Shown here one piece after another: positions 7,991 to 18,716 of a stretch of 64,000 bases of DNA. Source of the stretch: Enterococcus sp. 9D6_DIV0238 (GTDB lineage Bacteria; Bacillota; Bacilli; Lactobacillales; Enterococcaceae); NCBI RefSeq assembly GCF_002174455.2, contig NZ_CP147246.1, positions 1,701,501-1,765,500 on the forward strand, in the 5' to 3' direction. Position 1 is the first letter of the stretch. Each line of letters starts with the position of its first letter. The notes below the pieces were generated by a model. It was not told where the DNA came from. It saw only the letters and a list, made by a program, of their open reading frames with translations, and did no database searches. The position numbers and the translations under genes are program-made.

Positions 7991-9190
7991 CTAATGTAAA
8001 TTCTTCTGATACAAAAACCTACGCACAAAAACCAACATAGACAGTCCGATCACAAGAAAATATATCGGCATCACTACCAGTGCCCCATTATGAATCACGC
8101 TCATACCATAGGTAAACAAGCTGACCAATAAGTAATACCCTAGGCTAAAAAGCGCTCCAGCTGATCCTATCACCTCTTGATACTCAACTAAAGCTAGACT
8201 TAAGCAGTTAGGCAGCGCCATTCCTGTCCCCGTCAAGACAACAAAAACACCGAGCAAAATAAGCCACATCTGTAGTGTATTCGGTAAAAATACAGACAAT
8301 ACTGTCAACAAAAGACAGGAACTACCCAGCAGCAAACAGCAAATACCCATATAAATGATTTTTTCCGGGCAATAAACCGGTAATAAGCGTTTAGACAACA
8401 ACGAGCCTAAAATCGAAGCACCTGCTACTCCAATGCCTAAAAAACCATAAACTGCTGTAGACAAATGAAAATGTTCGATAAAGATAAACGGAGCTTCCGC
8501 ATAATAACTGAATAGTATCCCATTGATCGCACCGATCAAGAAGCCATAGGTCATCACCTTGGGATCAGTCAATAATCGCTTGATCAAAGGTAACAGCTTT
8601 ACTTGCACTCGTTTTTCCACTTGATACGTTTCAGGTAGGCATAAAAATGCATAGCAGAAAATGACGATACTCATACAAACTAATACAAGAAAAACGGCTC
8701 TAAAGCCTAAATACTGATCAACAAGCCCGCCGATCAAAGGTCCTATCGCCGGCGTAAATGCCAAAGCTGCTGAAATTTGAGCAAACAGCGCATGCCGACG
8801 ATTGCCTGCATAACTTTCTCTTAAAATCGTTTGTGTCACAACAGAACCTGTACTAGCACCGAACGCTTGAATAAAGCGGGCAAAGAGCAGACCATTGATC
8901 GAGTAGGCCCTGAAACATAGAAAACTGCCGATACCATAGACAAACAAGCCGTAAAGCATTGCTTTTCGACGACCACTTAGATCTGACAGCCAGCCCCAAA
9001 AAAAGACTCCGAGCGCAAATGACAGAAAATAGATGCTCAATGTTAGCTGAACTGTCGCCATCGACGCTTGCAAGTCCGTCGCAATATCTGGTAATGATGG
9101 GGTGAAAATCGTTTCACTGATTTGCGGAAATCCTACCAAAACGATCAATAATAATAAAGATGGTGTTTGAGTTTTGATGCTTTTTTTCAA
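7991..9190 (-). CDS. MFS drug efflux transporter, Bcr/CflA type
   Basis: Twelve-segment major-facilitator antiporter of 399 residues. It has the DHA1-type loop motif (FFWGWLSDLSGRRKAMLYG, near residues 62-80) and the GPLIGGLVD segment in TM5, both typical of Bcr/CflA proton-driven multidrug exporters. The start is a TTG at 9190 with AGGAGG 7 nt upstream; no better ATG exists near it. The 5' leader holds a possible 8-codon leader peptide and a nested hairpin, a layout seen in inducible resistance genes, so translation may respond to a drug. Drug specificity cannot be read from sequence. Confidence 0.87.
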   Translation of the reverse strand: MKKSIKTQTPSLLLLIVLVGFPQISETIFTPSLPDIATDLQASMATVQLTLSIYFLSFALGVFFWGWLSDLSGRRKAMLYGLFVYGIGSFLCFRAYSINGLLFARFIQAFGASTGSVVTQTILRESYAGNRRHALFAQISAALAFTPAIGPLIGGLVDQYLGFRAVFLVLVCMSIVIFCYAFLCLPETYQVEKRVQVKLLPLIKRLLTDPKVMTYGFLIGAINGILFSYYAEAPFIFIEHFHLSTAVYGFLGIGVAGASILGSLLSKRLLPVYCPEKIIYMGICCLLLGSSCLLLTVLSVFLPNTLQMWLILLGVFVVLTGTGMALPNCLSLALVEYQEVIGSAGALFSLGYYLLVSLFTYGMSVIHNGALVVMPIYFLVIGLSMLVFVRRFLYQKNLH

Positions 9191-9216
9191 AAAAATTCCT
9201 CCTGAATCTATAACAG

Positions 9217-9253
9217 AACAGGTCGATCCAGCTTGTTACAAGAATGACCTGTT
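9217..9253 (-). promoter_or_regulatory. Nested hairpin in the leader of the efflux gene
   Basis: AACAGGTC pairs with GACCTGTT, and inside it CTTGT pairs with ACAAG. The hairpin lies 26 nt upstream of the TTG start and just downstream of a short leader ORF. There is no T-run, so it is not a simple terminator; it could be an attenuation element or a repressor operator. Confidence 0.5.
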
Positions 9254-9264
9254 AAGCTAGAAAA

Positions 9265-9291
9265 TTAGTTTAAAGGGATGAAAAAAAACAT
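9265..9291 (-). CDS. Possible 8-residue leader peptide (MFFFIPLN)
   Basis: On the minus strand GGAG lies 4 nt before an ATG that opens an eight-codon frame, MFFFIPLN, ended by TAA. It is placed 74 nt before the efflux-pump start, with the nested hairpin between them. This matches the plan of translational-attenuation leaders of inducible resistance genes, but so short an ORF can arise by chance. The surrounding 318 bases (9191-9508) hold no other gene. Confidence 0.35.
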   Translation of the reverse strand: MFFFIPLN

Positions 9292-9458
9292 CTTTCTCCG
9301 GGAAGCGGCGGGAGCATGATCAATATTAATTTATAGGTATCCATTTACTCGCTCACATCCTTTACTATCTTTCATTCAACTTAATGATTGCACAACCATA
9401 GTAGCATAGATTCTTGTTTTTTCCAATGTACACTACGAACCCAGAAAAAGGAAAATAA

Positions 9459-9490
9459 AGGGGAAACTCATTCAGCGATGATTTTCCCCT
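9459..9490 (-). terminator. Terminator of copA
   Basis: AGGGGAAAATCATCG... pairs through GGGGAAA with TTTCCCC, with CAT/ATG pairing inside the loop. It lies about 20 nt after the copA stop, but the T-run is weak. Confidence 0.5.
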
Positions 9491-9508
9491 CCACCCTTAT
9501 TATATTTT

Positions 9509-11974
9509 CTATTTTTTCAAAGCCGATGGTTTAAATCCTTTCAAACGTAAGGCATTCAGCAACACTGAAACCGAGCTAAAACTCATCGCAGCTCCTGCAA
9601 TCATCGGATTCAATAGCGGTCCGCCAAATAGATACAAGACACCCATCGCCACTGGAATCCCTAACGTATTATAGGCAAACGCCCAAAATAGGTTTTCTTT
9701 GATGTTCTTGATCGTTGCCTTGCTTAATTCTACTGCCGTTGGTACATCCATCAGATCACTTCTCATTAAAACGATATCTGCTGATTCCATTGCAACGTCT
9801 GTACCAGAACCGATCGCAATGCCGATATCTGCTTGAGCTAAGGCAGGAGCATCATTGATTCCGTCACCGACCATGGCAACTTTCTTACCTTCTTTTTGAA
9901 GCTTTTGGACTTCATTCGCTTTATCTTCTGGTAAAACTTCACTTAATACACGATCGATTCCAACTTGTTTCGCGATCGCTTGTGCCGTTCGTTGGTTATC
10001 CCCTGTGATCATGGCTACTTCGATGCCCATTTGATGCAGCTTTTTGATTGCCGGAATACTGGTTTCTTTGATCGTGTCTGCTACAGCGATGATTCCTGCA
10101 ATCAAATCATCTTTCGCAATATACATCGGTGTTTTCCCTTGTTCTGCTAATTGATCAGAGATCGTACCTAAATTCTCTAATGAAATATGACGATCATCCA
10201 TCAATTTTTTGTTCCCTAATAAAAAGCGGCTGCCTTCGATCGTCACTTCGATCCCATGTCCAGGAATAGCTGTAAAATTTTCTGTTTGGGCAAAAGTAAG
10301 ATTCTTCTCCACTGCATCATTGACGATCGCTTCACCTAGAGGGTGTTCAGAGCCTTTCTCAGCTGATGCTGCTAAACGCAGTAGGTCATTTTCAGCTAAA
10401 TCATTTGCTGTAACGATATCTGTCACTTTAGGTTTTCCCTCTGTTATCGTACCCGTTTTATCAAAAACGATCGTTTGGATTTTATGCGTTGTTTCCAGTG
10501 CGTCACCGCTTTTGATCAGCACACCATTTTCAGCACCTTTTCCTGTACCGACCATGATCGCAGTCGGTGTCGCCAACCCTAAAGCACATGGACAAGCAAT
10601 CACTAAAACAGAGATCGTGATCGTCAAGGCAAAAATCCAAGATTCCTGTCCCAAGAAATACCAAGCCAAACCAGATAACACTGCTAAAACAATGACGATC
10701 GGTACAAATACACCTGAAATTTTGTCTGCCATTTTAGCGATCGGTGCTTTTGATCCTTGCGCATCTTCGACTAATTTAATGATTTGCGAAAGAGCAGTAT
10801 CTTTTCCAACCTTTGTCGCTTTAAATCGGAAGCTGCCGTTTTTGTTGATACTTGCACCAATCACATTATCACCAGCTTTTTTCTCAACAGGTATACTTTC
10901 ACCAGTCAGCATCGATTCATCGACTGCACTTGACCCTTCAACAACAAGTCCGTCAACAGGAATTTTTTCTCCTGGTCGAACGACAATGATATCATCCAAT
11001 TGTACTGCATCTACTGGAATTTCCATTTCCTCATCATTACGTAAAACACGTGCATTTTTGGGTGCTAAACCCATCAATTTTTTGATCGCTTCTGAGGTTT
11101 TTCCTTTTGAAACAGCTTCAAAATATTTTCCTAGTGTAATCAAGGTCAAAATCACGCCAGCAGATTCATAGTAAAGCGCCATTGCAAAATGAGTGTCACC
11201 CGTATAAATCATGATCGTGCCATATAAGCTGTAAGCTACAGCCGCACTCGTTCCCAATGCTACAAGAGAATCCATATTAGGATGACCTTTGAACAATGCT
11301 TTGAATCCAATGATGAAAAAGCTTCGTCCAAAATACAGCACAGGGATCGTCAAAAGCAGCTGGACCGTCGCAAAAGTTGTCGCATGCATCATCGGATCTA
11401 AGAATCCTGGTAATGGCAAACCAACCATGTGTCCCATTGCAATGTAAAATAGAGGTACCGTGAAAACAGCAGACAACCAAAAGCGTTGCCACATCTCTTT
11501 GATGTGTTTCTGTTTTTTCTCACGGTCTTTATCTACCGTATCCGCTGAATCGATTTGTTCAACAGCTCCATAGCCTGCATCAACAACTGTTTTCGTGATA
11601 TCTGACACATTCAGAACTGCTGGATCAAAATCAACTGTCATTTTTTCTGTCGCTAGATTTACGGCAGCGATCTGCACACCATTTAGTTTATTGACCGCCT
11701 TTTCGATCACTTGTGCACAAGATGCACACGTCATTCCTTCTATATCAAATGTGCGTTGCTGAGTATTGCTCAATGCTTCATAGCCTGCATCAGCAACTGC
11801 TTGTTGAATATCTTTTTCCGATAATGCTGTTTCGTCATATTCCACATTCAATTTTTCAGTTGCCAAGTTGACCGTTGCTTTTGATACACCCGCTAGTTTG
11901 GCCGTCGCCTTTTCAACAGTCTGTGCACAAGATGCACACGTCATCCCTTCTATATCAAATGTTTTAGCTTCCAC
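9509..11974 (-). CDS. copA: Copper-translocating P1B-type ATPase
   Basis: Membrane pump that exports monovalent copper using ATP. In the 821-residue protein I see two N-terminal heavy-metal-binding domains, each with GMTCASC (first at residues 10-16, second near 84-90). The transport site CPC is in [14 protein letters not shown], the phosphorylated aspartate in DKTGT, and the hinge in [10 protein letters not shown]. The start is a GTG at 11974 with AAGGAG 8 nt upstream. In E. faecalis and E. hirae the gene belongs to a copYZAB operon; here no copY or copZ adjoins it, so it stands alone. Its promoter carries a CopY-box-like palindrome, implying copper-responsive control by a regulator encoded elsewhere. 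Confidence 0.94.
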   Translation of the reverse strand: MEAKTFDIEGMTCASCAQTVEKATAKLAGVSKATVNLATEKLNVEYDETALSEKDIQQAVADAGYEALSNTQQRTFDIEGMTCASCAQVIEKAVNKLNGVQIAAVNLATEKMTVDFDPAVLNVSDITKTVVDAGYGAVEQIDSADTVDKDREKKQKHIKEMWQRFWLSAVFTVPLFYIAMGHMVGLPLPGFLDPMMHATTFATVQLLLTIPVLYFGRSFFIIGFKALFKGHPNMDSLVALGTSAAVAYSLYGTIMIYTGDTHFAMALYYESAGVILTLITLGKYFEAVSKGKTSEAIKKLMGLAPKNARVLRNDEEMEIPVDAVQLDDIIVVRPGEKIPVDGLVVEGSSAVDESMLTGESIPVEKKAGDNVIGASINKNGSFRFKATKVGKDTALSQIIKLVEDAQGSKAPIAKMADKISGVFVPIVIVLAVLSGLAWYFLGQESWIFALTITISVLVIACPCALGLATPTAIMVGTGKGAENGVLIKSGDALETTHKIQTIVFDKTGTITEGKPKVTDIVTANDLAENDLLRLAASAEKGSEHPLGEAIVNDAVEKNLTFAQTENFTAIPGHGIEVTIEGSRFLLGNKKLMDDRHISLENLGTISDQLAEQGKTPMYIAKDDLIAGIIAVADTIKETSIPAIKKLHQMGIEVAMITGDNQRTAQAIAKQVGIDRVLSEVLPEDKANEVQKLQKEGKKVAMVGDGINDAPALAQADIGIAIGSGTDVAMESADIVLMRSDLMDVPTAVELSKATIKNIKENLFWAFAYNTLGIPVAMGVLYLFGGPLLNPMIAGAAMSFSSVSVLLNALRLKGFKPSALKK

Positions 11975-12021
11975 TTTTCCCGCTCCTTCTTTCTGTATGT
12001 ACTTTTTTATATTTTAAAAAA

Positions 12022-12083
12022 CGACTATAAATGTAGTCGAGCCATTTCTTCTTTATATTAAGACAGTAAAATATATTTGTCAA
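12022..12083 (-). promoter_or_regulatory. copA promoter with CopY-box-like palindrome
   Basis: On the minus strand TTGACA (12083-12078) and TAATAT (12060-12055) are spaced by exactly 17 nt. Downstream of the -10, near +9 to +26, lies a perfect inverted repeat CGACTA-catt-ta-TAGTCG region (12022-12039) containing TACATTTATA, one mismatch from the TACAnnTGTA cop box. The placement suits repression by blocking transcription start. Confidence 0.7.
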
Positions 12084-12139
12084 CCCATTTATCACTTTTT
12101 ATCAATCCATAAATACACAATCGAGTTCCATACAAAAAA

Positions 12140-12178
12140 AACTGCGAACAAACATCTAAAAATGTTCATTCGCAGTTT
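12140..12178 (-). terminator. Terminator of malR
   Basis: AACTGCGAA pairs with TTCGCAGTT and AACAT with ATGTT inside; on the minus strand an eight-T run follows. Confidence 0.85.
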
Positions 12179-12181
12179 ATA

Positions 12182-13198
12182 TTATATGCCATTCAAATCA
12201 AGCACCGTCTCCCGCTTGATCAACTGATGAGGGATCACTAATCGTACTCCTGTCGGTTCTTTTTGCTGCAGTGTATCGATCAGCTTTTGCATACCCATTT
12301 TGCCTAGCTCAGCAATATCGATATCGATACTCGTTAGATAAGGATGGACCAATGTCGAATAAATCGAGTTATTGAAACTGATCACGGAAAAGTCATCCGG
12401 GACGCGATATCCATACATCTGAGCCAACTGGATCATCCGCATTGCAAAAATATCATCGATCACAACTGCGGCTGTTGCTTTCGTTTCTTTTAGCAAGTCC
12501 TCAAATGCAACATACGCTTCCGGACTTTCCATATCCACCGAAGGAAACATTGTCAAACCTGCAACCATCATTGCTTTTTGATAACCAAAGTAACGTTCAT
12601 AATAAATATTTTCGTGCGTTGTATTAGTGATAAACAGAATATTCTTATGTCCATTTTCGATCAAAAAATCCGTTGCATGTTTTCCTAAAAGCTGATTATC
12701 ATTATCTACATAAATAACTTTCTCTTCGTTTGTGTACGGTTGTCCGATCAAAGAGAATGGCACGTGATTTTCAACTAAGTAATCGATCACTGGATCATCC
12801 TTATCTGAATAGAGCAAGATAAATCCGTCTACCTGCTTTTGACGATGCATCAGCTGAACATTTTCTAACAAGGTATCAAAAGACTGAGCCGTTGCAATCG
12901 CCGTCGTCATATCATGTTTACGGGCTTCAGCGTTGATCGATTCAATGATTTCTAGATAAAATGGATTGCCCATCCGTTCACGCGAATCTAAGGGTGGCAA
13001 AATCACACCTACTGCACCCGAAGATCTTTTACCAAGATTACGTGCAGCAATATTCGGAACATATCCCATTTCTTCCATCACTTTAAAGACCTTTTTCTTG
13101 GTCGCGTCAGAAATACTGGGGTGATCATTGATTACCCTTGATACAGTGGAAGTTGCTACTCCAGCTTTCTTCGCAACATCTTTCACAGTAATCGTCAT
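12182..13198 (-). CDS. malR: LacI-family maltose regulator
   Basis: DNA-binding repressor of 338 residues. An N-terminal LacI helix-turn-helix (TVKDVAKKAGVATSTVSRVINDHP is its recognisable frame, about residues 3-25) is followed by a periplasmic-binding-protein-like sensor domain with GAVGVILPP and HKNILFITNT. I chose the ATG at 13198, with AAGGAG 8 nt upstream, over the GTG at 13207 that overlaps that site. Last gene of the malP-pgmB-malR set, as in E. faecalis. The four GCAA-CG-TTGC palindromes in maltose promoters of this window are its likely operators. Confidence 0.9.
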   Translation of the reverse strand: MTITVKDVAKKAGVATSTVSRVINDHPSISDATKKKVFKVMEEMGYVPNIAARNLGKRSSGAVGVILPPLDSRERMGNPFYLEIIESINAEARKHDMTTAIATAQSFDTLLENVQLMHRQKQVDGFILLYSDKDDPVIDYLVENHVPFSLIGQPYTNEEKVIYVDNDNQLLGKHATDFLIENGHKNILFITNTTHENIYYERYFGYQKAMMVAGLTMFPSVDMESPEAYVAFEDLLKETKATAAVVIDDIFAMRMIQLAQMYGYRVPDDFSVISFNNSIYSTLVHPYLTSIDIDIAELGKMGMQKLIDTLQQKEPTGVRLVIPHQLIKRETVLDLNGI

Positions 13199-13325
13199 CG
13201 GCTTCACTCCTTTCCAGGTTCATGTTTTTAAGAACAAATCATGCCATCGTAGAAAATAATACCACATATCAGCAGCTCGTTGCTATCGTCATTTTAAGAC
13301 TGTACAAATTCCTTGACCTAAGGAC

Positions 13326-14000
13326 TTACTTCTCTTTTCTTTCTGTCTGCCAAACACTTGTCAAATACGCCAGCGTCAACCCTTCCGTTGAAGAAACTAA
13401 TGCAATATCCTGTCCTAAATCTTCTTCACGACCTATCCCAACAGGTACCGCACCGCTTGCCACGATCGCTTGGATCCCCGCTTTAGCATCTTCGATTCCA
13501 AGGCATTCTTGTGCAGTTAAGCCAACTTCACTTGCAGCCAGTTGAAAAATCTCGGGGTCCGGCTTTCCTTTTTTTACTTTAGCCGGATCAGCGATCCCAT
13601 CAAAATAAGGAAGTAAGGCCATTTTTTCTAGCAAGAAGGGGCCATTTTTACTAGCAGAAGCCAAAGAAATTTTAAAATTTTGCTCCTTCAATTGTTTCAA
13701 TAACTCTAAAATGCCTGGATAAACATCTGTCGGACTCACATTTTGAATCATTTCTACATAGTATTCATTTTTCCGCTGCGCCAGTTCAGCAAACTGCTCT
13801 GGAGTATACACATCACTCCGTCCGCCGTGAGCCAGCATCAATTTTAAAGAATCTTCTCGACTGACACCTTTTAACTCCTCATTGAACGCGCGGTCAATAG
13901 TAATACCGATCTCTTTGCCCAACTGTTTCCAAGCTTGATAATGATACTCCGCTGTATCTGTCAACACTCCATCTAAATCAAACAACACACCTTTAAACAT
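13326..14000 (-). CDS. pgmB: Beta-phosphoglucomutase
   Basis: HAD-superfamily mutase that interconverts beta-glucose-1-phosphate (made by maltose phosphorylase) and glucose-6-phosphate. The 224-residue protein has the nucleophile motif DLDGVLTDT at residues 8-16, the threonine/serine motif LASASKNGP, and the metal-binding [11 protein letters not shown]. The ATG at 14000 lies inside the end of malP (8-nt overlap) with AAGGTGG 6 nt upstream, indicating translational coupling. An upstream in-frame start at 14027 would lie deeper in malP and has no ribosome site. Confidence 0.93.
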   Translation of the reverse strand: MFKGVLFDLDGVLTDTAEYHYQAWKQLGKEIGITIDRAFNEELKGVSREDSLKLMLAHGGRSDVYTPEQFAELAQRKNEYYVEMIQNVSPTDVYPGILELLKQLKEQNFKISLASASKNGPFLLEKMALLPYFDGIADPAKVKKGKPDPEIFQLAASEVGLTAQECLGIEDAKAGIQAIVASGAVPVGIGREEDLGQDIALVSSTEGLTLAYLTSVWQTERKEK

Positions 14001-16272
14001 GTTCTGCCACCTTTTCCACCTTAACAACTACTTCATCTTCTAAACTTACTTGGTTTCCGTATAGTTTAAGTGATAATTTATCTCCGGAAACTAATGTTAA
14101 ACGAACCTCATTTTGATCAACTGCTACATATAACAAGCGTCCGCGATAATTCACATGAAACGCATAGCTTGTCCAACTCTGTGGTAAAAACGGCGCGAAA
14201 CTCAATGCCTCATTCGCTGTTTTCATTTGAGCAAACCCTTGAACGATTGCCAACCAGCTACCTGTCATGGACGTAATGTGCAAACCATCTTCTGTATCAT
14301 TATTATAATTATCTAAATCTAAGCGTGCTGTTCGCTGATACATTTCCACCGCTTTTTCTTCCATCCCAAGCTCTGCTGCCAAAACAGCATGAATACTTGG
14401 TGACAATGATGATTCATGAACAGTCATCGGCTCATAGAATAAGAAATTACGTTCCTTCTCAGCTTGGGTAAAGCGTTCGCCAAAGAAATAGATGCCTTGC
14501 AATACATCTGCTTGCTTAATGAAGCAAGAACGTAAAATTCGATCCCAAGACCATTTTTGATTTAACGGCAGATTTTCTGGTGAAAGATCGCTGCTTGGCA
14601 TCAAATCCTTATCTAAAAATGTATCATGCTGGACAAAAACACCCAATTCTTCATCAAACGGATAATACATATGCTCAATGATATCCTGCCATGAAGCTTG
14701 TTCTTCAGCTGATATTTCTACGGTTGTTTCTGTTTGATAGTTAAGATAATTTTCTAAAGTATACTGCAATACCCAAGTTGCGATAGTATTTGTATACCAA
14801 TTATTGTTGACGTTATTTTCATATTCATTTGGTCCTGTGACACCATGAATCATGTATTTCCCTTTACGTTTTGAGTAATGTACACGATCTGCCCAGAAAC
14901 GTGCGATTTCTGTTAAAACTTGTAAGCCTTCATTTTTTAGATAGTCACTATCACCTGTATAGTTCACATAATTGTAAATAGCATAGGCGATCGCACCATT
15001 TCTGTGAATCTCTTCAAATGTGATTTCCCACTCGTTATGACACTCTACTCCAGTAAAAGTCACCATTGGATATAAAGCACCTGCCAACCCTTGTTGGCGA
15101 GCATTATGCTTGGCTTGTTCTAATTGATTATAGCGGTATTTCAACAGATTTTTTGTTACTTCTGGTTTTGCCAATGCAAGGTATAATGGTACAGCATAAG
15201 CTTCCGTATCCCAATAAGTAGCACCGCCATATTTTTCTCCCGTAAAGCCTTTTGGTCCAATATTCAAGCGTTCATCTTCACCATAATATGTCGTAAATAA
15301 CTGGAATAAATTAAACCGAATGCCTTGTTGTGCAGCTTCATCTCCTTCGATCGTCACATCCGCTAAAGCCCAACGCTCTTGCCATGCTTCATTTTGTTCT
15401 TGAAGAAGCTCCTCAAATCGTTTTGAACTTTCTTGTAATAACTGAACTGCTTTTTCTTGTTGTTGTTCTTCTGGAATATCACGACTTGTCAGGACAATGA
15501 CTTGTTTTTCCAGCACAAGTGATTCGCTTTCTGATAGCTGCTTTTGGAAAATCTGTTGTATTTTCAACGCTTCTGCTTCTGAACCATCAGTATTCATCGT
15601 TGTGTTATGCTTCATAGCACCTGTCACAGCAAACTGTTCAATGCCAAAAGCATTAGGAATCGTGCGCGTTGTCAAAAAACCGATTTCATCAGTGAATCCA
15701 GTGCCACGAGCTTCCCAAAACATTTCATCATAGTTGCTATCTTCATTACGAACATCACCATCGATTTTTGAAAGGATTTGAATATCTGCACTTCCTTTAA
15801 GAACCTCAGCCGTTACTCGAATAACAGCTAATTCTTGTTGAACGATACTTAAAAAGCGCTCAAAACGGAATTTCACTGTTGCCTTGTCACTTTCTAAAAT
15901 AAATGTTCTTGTCAATAAACCATTATGCATATCTAATTCTAGGTAAAAATCCTTAGGTTCTTGTACACCTAAATCTATAGCTTCCCCATTTACAAAAATA
16001 TCCAGTGCGATAAAATCCATTGCATTGATCACTTTACCAAAGTAATCTGGATAGCCATTTTTCCACCAGCCGACTCTCGTTTTATCTGGATACCAAACAC
16101 CAGCTAGATAGGTTCCTTGATGATAATCACCCGTATAGCGCTCTTCAAAATTCCCACGCATCCCCATATAACCGTTTCCTATAGATGTAAGAGACTCCTG
16201 CAAACGGCGTTCGTCACGTTCTAATTGGTGTGTTGAAATTTTCCATGGATCTATTTCAAATAGATGATTCAT
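13993..16272 (-). CDS. malP: Maltose phosphorylase (GH65)
   Basis: Cytoplasmic enzyme splitting maltose with phosphate into glucose and beta-glucose-1-phosphate. At 759 residues it is the size of Lactobacillus and Enterococcus GH65 maltose phosphorylases. It has the family catalytic-region [19 protein letters not shown], where the glutamate of NEYE is the general acid, and the STxG-like phosphate-site region near [14 protein letters not shown]. The ATG at 16272 has AGGAGG 7 nt upstream. First gene of malP-pgmB-malR, expressed from a promoter whose spacer is filled by a MalR operator. Trehalose or kojibiose phosphorylase is less likely given this context. Confidence 0.92.
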   Translation of the reverse strand: MNHLFEIDPWKISTHQLERDERRLQESLTSIGNGYMGMRGNFEERYTGDYHQGTYLAGVWYPDKTRVGWWKNGYPDYFGKVINAMDFIALDIFVNGEAIDLGVQEPKDFYLELDMHNGLLTRTFILESDKATVKFRFERFLSIVQQELAVIRVTAEVLKGSADIQILSKIDGDVRNEDSNYDEMFWEARGTGFTDEIGFLTTRTIPNAFGIEQFAVTGAMKHNTTMNTDGSEAEALKIQQIFQKQLSESESLVLEKQVIVLTSRDIPEEQQQEKAVQLLQESSKRFEELLQEQNEAWQERWALADVTIEGDEAAQQGIRFNLFQLFTTYYGEDERLNIGPKGFTGEKYGGATYWDTEAYAVPLYLALAKPEVTKNLLKYRYNQLEQAKHNARQQGLAGALYPMVTFTGVECHNEWEITFEEIHRNGAIAYAIYNYVNYTGDSDYLKNEGLQVLTEIARFWADRVHYSKRKGKYMIHGVTGPNEYENNVNNNWYTNTIATWVLQYTLENYLNYQTETTVEISAEEQASWQDIIEHMYYPFDEELGVFVQHDTFLDKDLMPSSDLSPENLPLNQKWSWDRILRSCFIKQADVLQGIYFFGERFTQAEKERNFLFYEPMTVHESSLSPSIHAVLAAELGMEEKAVEMYQRTARLDLDNYNNDTEDGLHITSMTGSWLAIVQGFAQMKTANEALSFAPFLPQSWTSYAFHVNYRGRLLYVAVDQNEVRLTLVSGDKLSLKLYGNQVSLEDEVVVKVEKVAEHV

Positions 16273-16310
16273 TTTGATTTCCTCCTAAACTCGTTTCATT
16301 TCTTAACACC

Positions 16311-16339
16311 ATAATAAACGCAACCGATTGCATTGTCAA
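16311..16339 (-). promoter_or_regulatory. malP promoter with MalR operator in the spacer
   Basis: On the minus strand TTGACA (16339-16334) and TATTAT (16316-16311) are 17 nt apart. The palindrome GCAATCGGTTGC (16331-16320) fills the spacer, so a bound LacI-type repressor would exclude RNA polymerase. Confidence 0.8.
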
Positions 16340-16440
16340 TTATTTATTCATAAACTTATCTACTTTTCTCCTTACTATGCTCTTTTTATTGATTTATACT
16401 GATTATAACTTGTTCATAGAATTTAGATTCCACTTCGGGG

Positions 16441-16490
16441 TTTACAAAAATAAAAAACTATTTTATACTGATATCAACGAAAACGATTGC
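16441..16490 (+). promoter_or_regulatory. malT promoter and downstream MalR/cre-like site
   Basis: TTTACA (16441-16446) and TATACT (16464-16469) are 17 nt apart. Starting 9 nt after the -10, GAAAACGATTGC (16479-16490) matches the MalR palindrome in its right half and also resembles a catabolite-responsive element, so one or both regulators may use it. Confidence 0.65.
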
Positions 16491-16517
16491 GTAAAAATTG
16501 CAAAGGGGAGAAAAAGA

Positions 16518-18704
16518 ATGAAAAAGTTACTAAGTTTTGAGTTTTGGCAAAAATTCGGGAAAGCGCTGATGGTCGTTATTGCTGTGATGCCCGCCGCCGG
16601 TTTGATGATCAGTATCGGTAAAACAATCCCGCTGATCAATCCTGACTGGACTGCTTTAGCAACAACAGGAGGCGTGATCGAAAATATCGGTTGGGCTGTT
16701 ATCGGCAATCTTCATTTACTGTTCGCATTAGCGATCGGCGGAAGTTGGGCAAAAGAACGGGCTGGCGGAGCATTTGCTGCCGGGCTTTCGTTCATCTTGA
16801 TCAATCGGATCACTGGTTCGATTTTCGGTGTCACAAGTGAGATGCTAGCGGACGATAAAGCATTCACTCATACTTTATTTGGTACTAAGATCATGGTCAA
16901 AGGGTTCTTCACCAGTGTCTTAGAGGCACCTGCTTTGAATATGGGAGTGTTCGTCGGGATCATTGCTGGTTTTGTTGGTGCTATGGCCTTTAATAAATAC
17001 TACAACTTCCGGAAATTGCCTGATGCTTTGTCATTTTTCAACGGAAAACGCTTTGTCCCATTCGTTGTTATCCTATGGTCAACGATCGTTTCCATCCTTT
17101 TAGCAATTATTTGGCCATCTATCCAGGCTGGAATCAATAACTTTGGTTTATGGATCGCACAATCACAAGATACCGCTCCGATCCTAGCACCGTTCTTATA
17201 CGGAACACTAGAGCGTCTTCTTTTACCATTTGGACTTCATCACATGTTGACGATCCCGATCAACTATACACAATTAGGTGGAACATATGAAATCCTTTCC
17301 GGTGCACAAGCAGGAACGCAAGTATTTGGACAAGATCCATTATGGCTAGCTTGGGCAACTGATTTGGTCAACTTGAAAGGCGCCGGCGATATGTCTCAAT
17401 ATGATTTCGTTCTAAACAACTGGACTCCTGCCCGCTTCAAAGTAGGACAAATGATCGGTGCTTCAGGTATCTTAATGGGCATGACTGTCGCAATGTATCG
17501 TAATGTCGATCCTGACAAGCGCTCAAATTACAAATCAATGTACCTTTCTGCAGCATTGGCTGTCTTTTTAACAGGGGTAACTGAGCCATTAGAATTTATG
17601 TTTATGTTCGCTGCCGTACCACTTTATGTTGTATATGCAGTTATTCAAGGGGCTGCTTTCGCGATGGCAGATATTGTTTCGCTACGTGTTCACTCTTTTG
17701 GAAATATCGAACTATTGACACGAACACCACTTGCACTCAAAGCTGGCCTCGGAATGGATTTACTTAATTTCGTTCTTTGCACGATCGGATTTGGTGTATT
17801 GACCTATTTCATCGCAAACTTTATGATCAAAAAATTCAATTTTGCTACTCCTGGCAGAAACGGAAACTATGATAGTAACGATACTTCAAGCGATTCAGCA
17901 GCTACAAGCGGAGCAACAACGATCGATGGAATCGACCCTCAAATCATCGAGGTGATCCATCTACTCGGCGGAAAAGAAAACATCGTCGATGTCGATGCTT
18001 GTATGACTCGCTTACGGGTCAGCGTACACGATAAAGACAAGGTCGGAAATGAAGAGTCATGGAAAAAAGCGGGAGCTATGGGATTGATCGTCAAAGATAA
18101 CGGTGTACAGGCAGTTTACGGACCTAAAGCGGATGTGCTAAAATCAGATATCCAAGACTTACTAGATTCCGGTGCTGTGATTCCTTCAATTCAACAAACA
18201 CAAACCGAAACATCAACGGATGCTGCAGATACTACAAATTATCTTGGTATCACCAAAACACTGGTTCCAGTCGCTGACGGAACTGTGATCGCAATTGACG
18301 AAGTAGATGATCCTGTTTTCTCACAAAAAATGATGGGCGACGGCTTTGCTGTCATCCCGGAAAATAGCACGATCTATGCACCGATAGATGGTGTGATCAG
18401 CAGTATTTTCCCATCAAAACATGCTTTAGGGATCCAAACAAACGAAGGGATCGAAGTTCTTGTCCACATGGGATTAGATACAGTGGAAATGAAGGATTCT
18501 GCCTTTACGATTTCTGTCACAGAAGGACAAAAAGTAACTGCAGGAGATGTTATCGCTACTGCTGATTTAGCCAAAATCGAAGCAGCCGGCAAACAAACGA
18601 CGATGATCGTTGTCTTCACGAACGGCGAAAAAATCAAACAATTCACATTAGACAAAAAAGGAAAACAAGCACCTGGAACACCCATTGGAAAATTAGCGAT
18701 CTAA
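16518..18704 (+). CDS. malT: Maltose PTS transporter, EIICBA fusion
   Basis: Imports and phosphorylates maltose. The 728-residue protein is ordered EIIC (membrane, about 1-450, with the substrate motif GITEPLEF seen as GVTEPLEFMF), EIIB (about 475-550, phosphorylated cysteine in VDACMTRLRV) and a glucose-type EIIA (about 590-728, active histidine in VLVHMGLDTVEM). The ATG at 16518 has AGGGGAG 8 nt upstream. Divergent from malP and followed by mapP, the arrangement known in E. faecalis, where MalT makes maltose-6'-phosphate. Its EIIA could also serve EIIA-less glucose-family permeases such as the one at 41134; that is inference. Confidence 0.92.
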   Translation: MKKLLSFEFWQKFGKALMVVIAVMPAAGLMISIGKTIPLINPDWTALATTGGVIENIGWAVIGNLHLLFALAIGGSWAKERAGGAFAAGLSFILINRITGSIFGVTSEMLADDKAFTHTLFGTKIMVKGFFTSVLEAPALNMGVFVGIIAGFVGAMAFNKYYNFRKLPDALSFFNGKRFVPFVVILWSTIVSILLAIIWPSIQAGINNFGLWIAQSQDTAPILAPFLYGTLERLLLPFGLHHMLTIPINYTQLGGTYEILSGAQAGTQVFGQDPLWLAWATDLVNLKGAGDMSQYDFVLNNWTPARFKVGQMIGASGILMGMTVAMYRNVDPDKRSNYKSMYLSAALAVFLTGVTEPLEFMFMFAAVPLYVVYAVIQGAAFAMADIVSLRVHSFGNIELLTRTPLALKAGLGMDLLNFVLCTIGFGVLTYFIANFMIKKFNFATPGRNGNYDSNDTSSDSAATSGATTIDGIDPQIIEVIHLLGGKENIVDVDACMTRLRVSVHDKDKVGNEESWKKAGAMGLIVKDNGVQAVYGPKADVLKSDIQDLLDSGAVIPSIQQTQTETSTDAADTTNYLGITKTLVPVADGTVIAIDEVDDPVFSQKMMGDGFAVIPENSTIYAPIDGVISSIFPSKHALGIQTNEGIEVLVHMGLDTVEMKDSAFTISVTEGQKVTAGDVIATADLAKIEAAGKQTTMIVVFTNGEKIKQFTLDKKGKQAPGTPIGKLAI

Positions 18705-18716
18705 CGACATCACCAA

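Noticed and set aside
10209..11171. A 320-codon open frame on the plus strand inside copA
   Set aside because: It is antisense to all the P-type ATPase motifs, has no ribosome site and a composition typical of the complement of a coding strand.
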